DNA of 64,000 nt from Burkholderia catarinensis. GTDB taxonomy: Bacteria > Pseudomonadota > Gammaproteobacteria > Burkholderiales > Burkholderiaceae. Where the stretch lies: NCBI RefSeq assembly GCF_001883705.2, contig NZ_MDEQ02000021.1, forward strand, positions 54,738 through 118,737. The letters are read 5' to 3'. Made by a program: the position numbers and the translations under genes. The stretch's first letter is position 1; each line of letters opens with the position of its first letter. Below are positions 44,334 to 52,557 of the stretch, one piece after another. The notes under the pieces are model-generated. The model did no database searches. It was not told where the DNA came from and saw only the letters and a program-made list of their open reading frames with translations.

Positions 44334-45047
44334 TTACTGCTGGATCGGCGGCGTGTTCTCGCGCACCTTTCTGGGGCGTCCGCGCGGCAGTGGCGATACA
44401 CGCCGGTTCGCGGTGCGCGCCGCCCACTCGCGGTAGTTCTCGCCGCCGAGCACCCAACCCTTGAGCGTCGCCTGCTGCAACTGGTCGGCCTGCCGCTCGT
44501 CGAGCGGCTGCTCGCACAGCTCCTTGTACGCGCGCTGACGGTCGAACGGCGTATTGCCGAGCGCCCAGTAGAGCGGATGGTCGGTGATCAGGCTATCGAC
44601 GGTGAGCCCGACGTGATGCCGGTAGCTCGACCAGCGATAGGCCTCGGGCGTCGCGGCGAGCTGCGCGCGCACCGGGCTCATCTCGACCACGCGGCTCGCG
44701 AGCAGGAAATAGCGCTCGCCTTCGATCACGGTCGCGCGATAACGGCCTTCCCACAGGGTGCCGCGCCGCGAATAGCGCCGGTTGAAATGGGCGACGTAGC
44801 GGCGGCCGACGGCCTGCATCGCCTTCGGCAGGCTCGCCTCGTCGCTCGGCGTCACGAGGAGTTGCACCTGGCGCGGCAACAGCACGTAGGCATGTACCGA
44901 CAGGTGATGATCGCGTGCGGCGGCCTTCAGGCAATCGATGAAGAGCTCGTAGTCCTGGTCGTCGACGAACGCGGGTTGCTGATCCAGGCCGCGCAATATC
45001 ACGTGCTGCGGCTGGTCGGGAACATAGAGTCGTGCTAACCGTGCCAT
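44334..45047 (-). CDS. REP-associated tyrosine transposase-like (RAYT) protein, HUH motif degenerate
   Basis: A 237-residue protein of the IS200/Y1-transposase-like group. It has the typical order of RAYT segments: an N-terminal QHVILRG (14-20), the AYVLLPRQVQLLV strand (53-65), MQAVGRRYVAHFNRRYSRRGTLWEGRY with candidate catalytic tyrosines near 84-103, and WSSYRHH (139-145). In active members the strand ends in the metal-binding HVH (usually PNHVHLL); here both histidines are glutamine (RQVQ). Single-strand nicking as described for Y1 enzymes is therefore doubtful. The gene is complete, not frameshifted, and has a terminator, which suggests retained function rather than decay. Confidence 0.85.
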   Translation of the reverse strand: MARLARLYVPDQPQHVILRGLDQQPAFVDDQDYELFIDCLKAAARDHHLSVHAYVLLPRQVQLLVTPSDEASLPKAMQAVGRRYVAHFNRRYSRRGTLWEGRYRATVIEGERYFLLASRVVEMSPVRAQLAATPEAYRWSSYRHHVGLTVDSLITDHPLYWALGNTPFDRQRAYKELCEQPLDERQADQLQQATLKGWVLGGENYREWAARTANRRVSPLPRGRPRKVRENTPPIQQ

Positions 45048-45182
45048 GCTGAATGTCCGTTTGAACGCGTTAGGAAATACCCGAAGGTCCGAAAATGCGC
45101 ACCTGCGTAGAATGCCAGTCCCTGCGGGGCGTGAAAGCGTACGGTCGTACGAATCCTAGGGTGAAAACTCTAACTTACGAGC

Positions 45183-45212
45183 TTGTTTGGTTTTAAACGC
45201 AGTCGTCATAAT
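45183..45212 (+). promoter_or_regulatory. Candidate ompW promoter
   Basis: TTGTTT, 18 bases, CATAAT, with the start codon 28 bp downstream and a GGAGGAG ribosome site between. The region is AT-rich. Confidence 0.45.
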
Positions 45213-45240
45213 GAGCACGCCTTAGATCGGAGGAGACACA

Positions 45241-45972
45241 ATGAAACGAAAACTGGCCATTACGGGGGCTGCAGCGCTCGCATTCACGTTCGCGGGCGGT
45301 ACGGCACATGCACAATCCGCAGGTGATTTCTACGTCAGCACCGGCTGGCTGCACCTTGCGCCGCAGGACAGCAGCGACCCGCTGTTCGTCTACGGCGTCG
45401 GCGGCACGCCCATCAACCAATCGATTCCCAACACGGGCGCCGGCATCAACGACGCCGACACGCTCGGGATCGCAACTGGCTACTTCGTCACCGACCACAT
45501 CTCCACCGAGCTCGTCATGGGGATACCGCCGAAGTTCGACATTACCGGCAAGGGTCAGTTCGAAAAGTTCGGCGTACTCGGCCGCGCGTACCAGTGGAGC
45601 CCCGCCGTGTTGCTTCGCTACCACTTCAACGACGCCAACGCGAAGTTCCGTCCGTATGTCGGCATCGGCGCGACGTATATCTGGTTCACCGGCGCAAAGA
45701 TCACGAACAGCAGCTTCGAGAACGGCGTGCTCGGCGGCCCGACCAGCGCGACGACCAGCAACCAGTGGGCGCCCGTGTTCAACGCCGGCTTCACGTACAA
45801 CTTCACGAAACACTGGTTCGCGGGCCTGTCGCTCTCGTACATCCCGGTCAGCGTGACCGCCACCTTCACGACGGCTCGCCGGACACCGGTCGGTACGCTG
45901 ACGGAAACGTCGAAGGCCCACATCTCGCTGAACCCGATCGTGACGTACCTGAACGTCGGCTACCGCTTCTAA
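45241..45972 (+). CDS. ompW: OmpW-family outer membrane protein
   Basis: An eight-stranded beta-barrel porin-like protein of 243 residues with a Sec signal peptide (residues 1-24, cleavage AHA-QS). OmpW features include the N-terminal GDFYVSTGWLHLAPQD, FVTDHISTELVMG, LRYHFNDANAKFRPYVGIG and the C-terminal aromatic NVGYRF ending in F for barrel insertion. The family forms a narrow hydrophobic channel and is often linked to iron, redox or osmotic stress; nothing here shows which. It stands alone between two terminators. Confidence 0.9.
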   Translation: MKRKLAITGAAALAFTFAGGTAHAQSAGDFYVSTGWLHLAPQDSSDPLFVYGVGGTPINQSIPNTGAGINDADTLGIATGYFVTDHISTELVMGIPPKFDITGKGQFEKFGVLGRAYQWSPAVLLRYHFNDANAKFRPYVGIGATYIWFTGAKITNSSFENGVLGGPTSATTSNQWAPVFNAGFTYNFTKHWFAGLSLSYIPVSVTATFTTARRTPVGTLTETSKAHISLNPIVTYLNVGYRF

Positions 45973-46055
45973 GCGTAGTCGAATATTTGGGGAATGGTTA
46001 ATCCTGCTGCAATTTGTAGCGGATTTTTCCTGACGTAACGTCTCCACGATGCAAA

Positions 46056-46092
46056 ACGCCCCGGCTGGAATCCCGCCGGGGCGTCGTTTTTT
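46056..46092 (+). terminator. Intrinsic terminator after ompW
   Basis: ACGCCCCGGC, 9-base loop, GCCGGGGCGT, then CG and six T residues. It lies 84 bp beyond the ompW stop and before the convergent ugpQ. Confidence 0.85.
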
Positions 46093-46142
46093 CGCGTCAG
46101 GCACGATCCCGTCGAGGATTTCGCCGGACGCCGTCGCGACCG

Positions 46143-46913
46143 CTAGACGATGTCGATGTCGTCCAGCGCATCGGGGCCGACCAGGTCGATCCGGTCCGTG
46201 CAGACCGCGTCGACGCCCCAGCGCGCGAGTTCGCGCGCCCGTTCGAGGTCGTTCACCGTGTAAACCAGGATACGAAGCCCGGCCGCCTTGATCGCGCGCA
46301 CGAGCGGTTCGTCGAGCCGTTTGTGGTCTGCATGCAACGATACGCAGCCGAGCGCGCCGACGACCTGCGCATGCCAGTCGTCCGGCACGGCCTCGTAGAG
46401 CATCCCGCGCGGCAGCGCCGGTGCGGTCGCGCGCGCCTGCTGCAGCGCATCGAACGAGAACGACGACAGCAGCGGCGGCACCGCGGCCGCGCGCCAGTAC
46501 GCGGCTGCGTCGGCCGCCACGCGCTGCCCGGTCTCGTGCTCGCGCCCCGGGCACGGCTTGATCTCGACATTCGCGGCCAGCCCGTGCGCGATGCAGCGCG
46601 CCGCCGCCGCCTCCAGCGTCGGCATCCGCTCGCCCGCGAAGCGTGCGTCGAGCCACGCGCCCGCGTCGAGCGCGGCCAGCGCCGCATAACGCATGCCCGC
46701 CGCCGCCCCCTGACCGTTCGACGTCCGGTCGACCGTGTCGTCGTGCAACAGGAACGTGACGTCGTCGGCCGACAACTTCGCGTCGAACTCGACCATCCGG
46801 TGACCGCGGCGCGCGCCCTCGTCAAGCGCGGCGAGGGTGTTCTCCGGCGCAAGCGTGCCGCCGCCGCGATGGGCGACGACGCGCGGATAGGGCCAGTCGG
46901 TGCGGGAAGTCAT
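46143..46913 (-). CDS. ugpQ: Glycerophosphodiester phosphodiesterase
   Basis: UgpQ hydrolyses glycerophosphodiesters to sn-glycerol-3-phosphate and an alcohol. The 256-residue protein shows the GDPD motifs VVAHRGG with H15/R16, APENT with E24, EFDAKLSAD with E42 and D44, and LLHDDTVDRT with catalytic H57; EIKP near 117-120 supplies another ligand. It is a cytoplasmic form without signal peptide and is last in the ugpB-A-E-C-Q series, 28 bp after ugpC. Confidence 0.93.
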   Translation of the reverse strand: MTSRTDWPYPRVVAHRGGGTLAPENTLAALDEGARRGHRMVEFDAKLSADDVTFLLHDDTVDRTSNGQGAAAGMRYAALAALDAGAWLDARFAGERMPTLEAAAARCIAHGLAANVEIKPCPGREHETGQRVAADAAAYWRAAAVPPLLSSFSFDALQQARATAPALPRGMLYEAVPDDWHAQVVGALGCVSLHADHKRLDEPLVRAIKAAGLRILVYTVNDLERARELARWGVDAVCTDRIDLVGPDALDDIDIV

Positions 46914-46941
46914 CGTCGGTCTCTCGGCACGTGCAGCAGGT

Positions 46942-48027
46942 TCAGCCGGCACGCTTGCCGGTCTCCGGATCGAAGAAATGCAGCCGGTGCGCGGGCAGTG
47001 CGGCCGCCAGCGCCGTGCCGCGCGCGGGGCGGTCCGCATGCGGCAGGCGCACCGCGACGTCGTGACTGCCCCAGCGGCCGTGCGCGAGATTGTCCGCGCC
47101 CAGCAGCTCGCACGAATCGACCGGAAGCGTCGCATGCGCGACGCCCGGTTGCGGGGTCATGTGTTCGGGACGCACGCCGAGCACCCAGTCGCGCCCGGTG
47201 GCGATCGCCGTGCCGATGCCGGGCGCGCCGGCGACCGGCAGCGCGGGGCCGCCGCCCGCGACCGCAAACGTCGCGCCGTCGTCGGACAGCCGGCCGTGCA
47301 TCAGGTTCATCGCGGGCGAGCCGATGAAGCCCGCGACGAACACCGTCGCCGGCTTCTCGTACACGTCGACCGGCGCGCCGATCTGCTCCGCGTAGCCGCG
47401 GTTCATCACGATCACGCGTTGCGCGAGCGTCATCGCCTCGATCTGGTCGTGCGTCACGTAGACGCTCGTCGTCGCGAGCCGCGCATGCAGCCGCTGGATC
47501 TCGAGCCGCATCTGCACGCGCAGCTTCGCGTCGAGGTTCGACAGCGGCTCGTCGAACAGGAACACCGACGGCTCGCGCACGATCGCACGCCCCATCGCGA
47601 CGCGCTGCCGCTGGCCGCCCGACAGTTCGCGCGGCCGCCGTGCAAGCAGCGGCTCGAGCTCGAGGATCTTCGCGGCCGCGGCCACCCGCGAGTCGATCGT
47701 CGCGCGCTCGATCCCGCGGATCTTCAGCCCGTAGCCCATGTTCTGCGCGACCGTCATGTGCGGATACAGCGCATAGTTCTGGAACACCATCGCGATGTCG
47801 CGATCCTTCGGCTCCAGCGCATTGACGACGCGCTCGCCGATCGCGATCTCGCCGTCCGTCACGGTCTCGAGACCCGCGATCATCCGCAGCAGCGTCGACT
47901 TGCCGCAGCCCGACGGGCCGACCAGCACGATGAATTCGCCGTCGGCGATCTCCACGTCGATGCCGTGCAGCACGTGCTGCTTGCCGTCGTAGGATTTCCT
48001 GACGCCCTTCAAGCTCAGCGCAGCCAT
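46942..48027 (-). CDS. ugpC: Glycerol-3-phosphate ABC transporter ATPase
   Basis: The 361-residue MalK-type ATPase energises glycerol-3-phosphate uptake. Walker A GPSGCGKST is at 37-45, Q-loop VFQNYALYPHMTV, signature LSGGQRQRVAMGRAI, Walker B VFLFDEPLSNLD, and a C-terminal OB-fold regulatory domain (VLGVRPEHM) follows. In E. coli UgpC is inhibited through this domain during phosphate use. In-frame sequence upstream of MAALSLKGV has no ABC features. Confidence 0.93.
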   Translation of the reverse strand: MAALSLKGVRKSYDGKQHVLHGIDVEIADGEFIVLVGPSGCGKSTLLRMIAGLETVTDGEIAIGERVVNALEPKDRDIAMVFQNYALYPHMTVAQNMGYGLKIRGIERATIDSRVAAAAKILELEPLLARRPRELSGGQRQRVAMGRAIVREPSVFLFDEPLSNLDAKLRVQMRLEIQRLHARLATTSVYVTHDQIEAMTLAQRVIVMNRGYAEQIGAPVDVYEKPATVFVAGFIGSPAMNLMHGRLSDDGATFAVAGGGPALPVAGAPGIGTAIATGRDWVLGVRPEHMTPQPGVAHATLPVDSCELLGADNLAHGRWGSHDVAVRLPHADRPARGTALAAALPAHRLHFFDPETGKRAG

Positions 48028-48059
48028 ACTTGGTCTTTCTCCCGGTTGCCGTCCGTCAT

Positions 48060-48905
48060 TTATTTCTCGGAATCGACGAGGCCGCGCACGAACCAGCGCT
48101 GCATCGCCAGCACGACGACGAGCGGCGGGATCATCGCCAGCAGCGTCGCCGCCATCACGTATTGCCATTCGGTCGCGGCGTCGCCGCTCGCGATCATCGT
48201 CTTGATGCCCACCACCGCCGTCGACAGCGACGCTTCCGTCGTGATCAGGATCGGCCACAGATACTGGTTCCAGCCGTAGATGAACGTGATCACGAACAGC
48301 GCCGCGATGCTCGTCTTCGACAGCGGCAGCACGACGTCCCAGAAGAAGCGCAGCGGCCCCGCGCCGTCGATGCGCGCGGCATCCATCAGCTCGTCGGGCA
48401 GCGTCATGAAGAACTGACGGAACAAGAAGGTCGCGGTCGCCGACGCGATCAGCGGCAGCGAGAGTCCCGCGTAGGTATTCGTCAGGTGCAGCGTCGACAC
48501 GACCTGCACGGTCGGGAAGATCCGCACCTCGACCGGCAGCATCAGCGTGACGAAGATCAGCCAGAACGCCGTGTTGCGGAACGGGAAGCGGAAATAGACG
48601 ATCGCGTACGCGGACAGGATCGACATCGCGATCTTGCCGACCGCGATGCCGAGCGCCATCGCGAAGCTGTTGACGAGCAGGCGGCCGAACGGCGCCGTCG
48701 TGCCGCCGCTGCCGTGCCCCCAGATGTACGCGACGTTCTCGAACAGGTGCGTGCTCGGCACGAGCGACAGCGGCACCGTGAACACTTCCTGCGCGTTCAT
48801 CGTCGCCGCGCAGAACGCGACGTAGACGGGAAACACGATCAGCACGACGCCCGCGATCAGCACCGCATGGCAGAACAGGTCGAAGCCCTTGCGATTTTCG
48901 ATCAT
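48060..48905 (-). CDS. ugpE: Glycerol-3-phosphate ABC transporter permease UgpE
   Basis: A 281-residue inner membrane permease with six helices and the EAA loop DELMDAARIDGAGPLRFFWDVVLPLSK (171-197) that contacts the ATPase. VNSF and FPFRNTAFWLIFVTLMLPVEVRIFP are typical of the MalG/UgpE group. Start overlaps the ugpA stop by 4 bp. Confidence 0.93.
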   Translation of the reverse strand: MIENRKGFDLFCHAVLIAGVVLIVFPVYVAFCAATMNAQEVFTVPLSLVPSTHLFENVAYIWGHGSGGTTAPFGRLLVNSFAMALGIAVGKIAMSILSAYAIVYFRFPFRNTAFWLIFVTLMLPVEVRIFPTVQVVSTLHLTNTYAGLSLPLIASATATFLFRQFFMTLPDELMDAARIDGAGPLRFFWDVVLPLSKTSIAALFVITFIYGWNQYLWPILITTEASLSTAVVGIKTMIASGDAATEWQYVMAATLLAMIPPLVVVLAMQRWFVRGLVDSEK

Positions 48906-49786
48906 GCGTATTGCACCCTGCGTTCGACGAAGCGGAACTGGATCACCGTGAGCCCGACGACGACGATCATCAGCACGACCGACTGCGCGCCCGAACTGCC
49001 GATGTCGAGCCCCTGGAAGCCCTCCGCGAAGATCTTGTAGATCAGCGTCTTCGTGCTCTGCGCCGGGCCGCCGCCGGTGGCCGCGTCGATCACCGGGAAC
49101 GTGTCGAAGAACGCGTAGACGAGGTTCACGACCAGCAGGAAGAAACTCGTCGGCGACAGCAGCGGCAGCACGATGTTGAAGAAGCGCCGCACCGGCCCGG
49201 CACCGTCGATCGCCGCCGCCTCGATCAGCGAACGCGGGATCGCCTGCAGGCCCGCGTAGAAGAACAGGAAGTTGTAGCTCACCTGCTTCCACACCGACGC
49301 GAGCACGACCAGGAACATCGCCTGCCCGCCGTTCAGCGCGTGGTTCCACACGATGCCGCTTTTCGCGAGCGCATACGTGATCAGGCCGATGCTCGGGTTG
49401 AACAGGAACGCCCACAGCACGGCCGCGATCGTCGGCGCGACCGCGTACGGCCAGATCAGCAGCGTGCGGTACACGCGCGCGCCGCGGATCACGCGGTCGG
49501 CGCACGCGGCAAGCAGCAGCGATACGACGAGCCCGCTCACCGTGACGAGCGAACTGAACACGAGCGTCGTGCGAAACGAATCGAGATACAGCGGATCGGC
49601 GAACAGGTGCGTGAAGTTCGCGAAGCCGACGAATTCGCTCGATGTGCCGAACGCGTCCTGCATCTGCGTCGACTGCCACAGCGCGACGCCGGCCGGCCAC
49701 AGGAAGAACACGGCGGTGATCGCGAGCTGCGGCGCGATCAGCAGGTACGGCAACAGGCTCGTGCCGAAACGGGAACGGGATTGCAT
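48902..49786 (-). CDS. ugpA: Glycerol-3-phosphate ABC transporter permease UgpA
   Basis: A 294-residue MalF/UgpA-type permease with six helices; the EAA loop reads RSLIEAAAIDGAGPVRRFFNIVLPLLSP at about 184-211. It begins MQSRSRFGTSLLPYLLIAPQLAIT. A 96-bp gap with a strong stem-loop separates it from ugpB. Confidence 0.93.
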   Translation of the reverse strand: MQSRSRFGTSLLPYLLIAPQLAITAVFFLWPAGVALWQSTQMQDAFGTSSEFVGFANFTHLFADPLYLDSFRTTLVFSSLVTVSGLVVSLLLAACADRVIRGARVYRTLLIWPYAVAPTIAAVLWAFLFNPSIGLITYALAKSGIVWNHALNGGQAMFLVVLASVWKQVSYNFLFFYAGLQAIPRSLIEAAAIDGAGPVRRFFNIVLPLLSPTSFFLLVVNLVYAFFDTFPVIDAATGGGPAQSTKTLIYKIFAEGFQGLDIGSSGAQSVVLMIVVVGLTVIQFRFVERRVQYA

Positions 49787-49824
49787 CGCGGATATCCGGT
49801 CAGGCGAAACGGAATGGAAACCGC

Positions 49825-49866
49825 GCCGCCGGACGGCCCGCGCACGGGCGCGGCGCCGCCGGCGGC
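49825..49866. repeat. Nested stem-loop between ugpB and ugpA
   Basis: GCCGCCGG (49825-49832) pairs with CCGGCGGC (49859-49866), with an inner GCCCG/CGGGC stem (49836-49849). Such structures between binding-protein and permease genes commonly keep the binding protein at higher level by protecting the 3' end of its mRNA. Confidence 0.55.
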
Positions 49867-49882
49867 ACGAAGCGATGCGTGC

Positions 49883-51217
49883 TCAGCCGCCCGACTTCTC
49901 GAAGCGGCGCAGCAGTTCGTCACCGCGCGAGGCGGCCGAATCGAGCGCGTCCTTCGGCGACTTCTTCTGCCCCCAGACCTGTTCGAACTCCTCGTCGACG
50001 ACCGTGCGGATCTGCGGCATGTTACCCAGGCGCAGCCCCTTCGTGTACGGCAGCGGCGGCTTGTTCAGCATCTGCTTGATCGCAGTTTCGGCGCTCGGGT
50101 TCTTCGCGTAGAAGCCCTGCTGGCGCGTGAGGTCGTACGCGGCGGTCGTGACCGGCAGGTAGCCCGTGTCCTGGTGCCACTTCGCGGCGACGGGCGGCGA
50201 AGCGAGGTAGGCGAGGAATTTCGCGACGCCCTTGTAGGTCGCCGGATCCTTGCCGGCCAGCACCCACAGGCTCGCGCCGCCGATGATCGCGTTCTGCGGC
50301 GCGCCCTTCACGTTCGCGTCGTACGGCATCATGCCCGTGCCGTAGCTGAACTTCGCGAATTTCTGCACGTTCGCGAGCGCGCCCGACGACGTCGTCATGA
50401 TCCCGCAATCGCCGCTGTAGAACTTCGCCGATGCTTCATCCTTGCGGCCCGCATACGTGAACGTGCCGTCCTTTGCCATCTGCTGCAGGAATGCGACGTG
50501 CGCGATCTGCTGCGGCTTGTTGAATTCGAGCACGGCGTCGGAGCCGTCGAAGCCGTTGTTGCGGCTCGCGAACGGCAGCCCGTGCCACGCGCTGTAGTTC
50601 TCGAGCTGGATCCAGCCCTGCCAGCCGGTCGTAAAGCCGCACGCCATCCCCGACTTGCGCAGCTTCTCGGCATCGGCCTGCACGTCGGCCCACGTCTTCG
50701 GCGGCTGGTTCGGATCGATCCCCGCCTTCTTGAACGCGTCCTTGTTGTAGTACAGCACCGGCGTCGAGCTGTTGAACGGCATCGACACGAGATGGCCCGT
50801 CTTCGCGTCGCTGTAGTAGCTCGCGATGGTCGGCACGAACGCCTTTTCGTCGAGCGGCACGCCGGCCTGCTTGAACACGTCGTACACGGGGACGACGGCC
50901 TTCTTCGCCTGCATCATCGTGGCCGTGCCGACTTCATAGACCTGGAGGATCGCCGGTGCGTTGCCGCTGCGATAGGCGGCGATGCCGGCCGCGAGCGCCT
51001 GGTCGTAGGTGCCCTTGAAGACCGGCACGATCTTGTAGTCGCTCTGCGACGCGTTGAACTGGTCGGCGATCGCGTTGACCCGCTCGCCGAGCGCCGCCTC
51101 CATCGCATGCCAGAACTGGATCTCCGTCGCGGCGAACGCCGCGTGCTGCACACCGAACATCAGCGCGCCGCCAAGCGCGATCGAACGAACCATGGTCCCC
51201 GCAGGCTTCTTCTTCAT
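49883..51217 (-). CDS. ugpB: Periplasmic glycerol-3-phosphate-binding protein
   Basis: A 444-residue extracellular solute-binding protein of the UgpB/MalE family. A signal peptide at 1-29 (MKKKPAGTMVRSIALGGALMFG..., cleavage near AFA-AT) is followed by EIQFWHAMEAALGERVN (32-48), the start of the mature binding fold, PVYDVF, and SMPFNSSTPVLYYNKDAFKKAG (about 139-160). First gene of ugpB-A-E-C-Q, on the strand pointing left. Confidence 0.92.
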   Translation of the reverse strand: MKKKPAGTMVRSIALGGALMFGVQHAAFAATEIQFWHAMEAALGERVNAIADQFNASQSDYKIVPVFKGTYDQALAAGIAAYRSGNAPAILQVYEVGTATMMQAKKAVVPVYDVFKQAGVPLDEKAFVPTIASYYSDAKTGHLVSMPFNSSTPVLYYNKDAFKKAGIDPNQPPKTWADVQADAEKLRKSGMACGFTTGWQGWIQLENYSAWHGLPFASRNNGFDGSDAVLEFNKPQQIAHVAFLQQMAKDGTFTYAGRKDEASAKFYSGDCGIMTTSSGALANVQKFAKFSYGTGMMPYDANVKGAPQNAIIGGASLWVLAGKDPATYKGVAKFLAYLASPPVAAKWHQDTGYLPVTTAAYDLTRQQGFYAKNPSAETAIKQMLNKPPLPYTKGLRLGNMPQIRTVVDEEFEQVWGQKKSPKDALDSAASRGDELLRRFEKSGG

Positions 51218-51289
51218 CGACCTCTCTCCTATGAAAACGTTACCAACAGCGTGTGCAACATTCCCGTCGCCATTGAACCGGCGAAGTCT

Positions 51290-51307
51290 AGTGATCGTTT
51301 GTGACAG
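51290..51307 (-). promoter_or_regulatory. Weak Pho-box-like sequence upstream of ugpB
   Basis: The minus strand reads CTGTCAC, four bases, GATCACT about 73 bp before the ugpB start. The first half fits the PhoB half-site CTGTCAY; the second only partly. ugp operons of other bacteria are PhoB-controlled, which is the main reason to list it. Confidence 0.25.
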
Positions 51308-52516
51308 TCAGTTGTCGTTGACGACGAACAGGCGCTGATATTCCTTCAGCGCGAAGCGGTCGGTCATGCCGGCGATGTAGTGCGCGACGAGACGCGGCTG
51401 CTGCGCTGGGTCGTCAGACTGGTACGGCGGCGGCAGCAGGCGCGGATCGTCGATGAACGCGTCGAACAGCCCCGTGACGACGCGCTGCGCCTTGCTCGCC
51501 ATGCGCATCACCTTGTAGTGGCGATAGAGGTTCTTGAAGAGGAAACGCTTGAGGGCGGCCGCCTGTGCGGCGACCGTTGCGCTGTGCGACACGAGCGGCG
51601 GCGCGGCGCGCACGTCGTCGAGCGACGCGGGTGCGGCGCGCGCGAGATTGCGTGTCGTCTCGTCGATCAGGTCGACGATCAGCGTGTTGATGATGCGGCG
51701 CACCGTCTCGTGCACGAGACGGCGGCCTTCGAGCTGCGGGAATTCGGCCAGCGCCGCTTCGTAGTGGCGCTGCCACAGCTCGACTTCCGCGAGCTGCTCG
51801 ATCGTGATCAGGCCGGAGCGCAGGCCGTCGTCGACGTCGTGGTTGTTGTACGCGATCTCGTCCGCGATGTTCGCGAGCTGCGCTTCGAGCGACGGCTGGC
51901 GGCCGTGCAGGAAGCGCTCGCCGAGCGCACCGAGCTGGCGCGCATTCTCGCGCGAGCAATGCTTCAAAATGCCTTCGCGCGTCTCGAAGCACAGGTTCAG
52001 CCCGTTGAACGCACCGTAGTGCTCCTCGAGCTCGTCGACGACCGCAAGGCTCTGCAGGTTGTGCTCGAAGCCGCCGTGCTCGCGCATGCATGCATTCAGC
52101 GCGTCCTGCCCGGCATGGCCGAACGGCGTATGGCCGAGATCGTGCGCGAGCGAGATCGCTTCGACGAGATCCTCGTTCAGCCGCAGGTTGCGCGCGACCG
52201 AGCGCGCGATCTGCGCGACTTCGAGGCTGTGCGTGAGGCGCGTGCGGAACAGGTCGCCTTCGTGATTGACGAAGACCTGCGTCTTGTATTCGAGCCGGCG
52301 AAACGCGGTCGAATGGACGATGCGGTCGCGGTCGCGCTGGAATTCGGTGCGCGCCGCCGGCGGCGTTTCCGGATGGCGGCGGCCGCGTGACTGCGACGCG
52401 TGTGCGGCATACGGAGCGAGGTGGGCTTCCAGCGCCGCCAGCGTCGGCGGTTCGGCCACCGGCGCAGCGGATGCGCGGCCGGCTTCGGGCAGTGTGCTGC
52501 TGGATGTCTCGCTCAC
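51308..52516 (-). CDS. dgt: dGTP triphosphohydrolase-like HD-domain protein
   Basis: A 402-residue HD-superfamily dNTP triphosphohydrolase of the Dgt type 2 group. Conserved segments are HSTAFRRLEYKTQVF (68-82), RTRLTHSLEVAQIAR (91-105) with H96, and the HD pair H125-D126 in SLAHDLGHTPFGHAG. The N-terminal 45 residues are Ala/Pro-rich and variable. It follows aroB by about 40 bp on the same strand, an arrangement known in beta-proteobacteria. Confidence 0.92.
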   Translation of the reverse strand: MSETSSSTLPEAGRASAAPVAEPPTLAALEAHLAPYAAHASQSRGRRHPETPPAARTEFQRDRDRIVHSTAFRRLEYKTQVFVNHEGDLFRTRLTHSLEVAQIARSVARNLRLNEDLVEAISLAHDLGHTPFGHAGQDALNACMREHGGFEHNLQSLAVVDELEEHYGAFNGLNLCFETREGILKHCSRENARQLGALGERFLHGRQPSLEAQLANIADEIAYNNHDVDDGLRSGLITIEQLAEVELWQRHYEAALAEFPQLEGRRLVHETVRRIINTLIVDLIDETTRNLARAAPASLDDVRAAPPLVSHSATVAAQAAALKRFLFKNLYRHYKVMRMASKAQRVVTGLFDAFIDDPRLLPPPYQSDDPAQQPRLVAHYIAGMTDRFALKEYQRLFVVNDN

Positions 52517-52557
52517 ATCTCCTCCATGTCAGGGGCGCCGGGGCATCCGGGCCGCGG

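Noticed and set aside
44334..45047. Active insertion sequence of the IS200 family
   Set aside because: No IS ends or duplicated targets are seen, and the nuclease histidines are replaced; it fits a RAYT-type single gene better.
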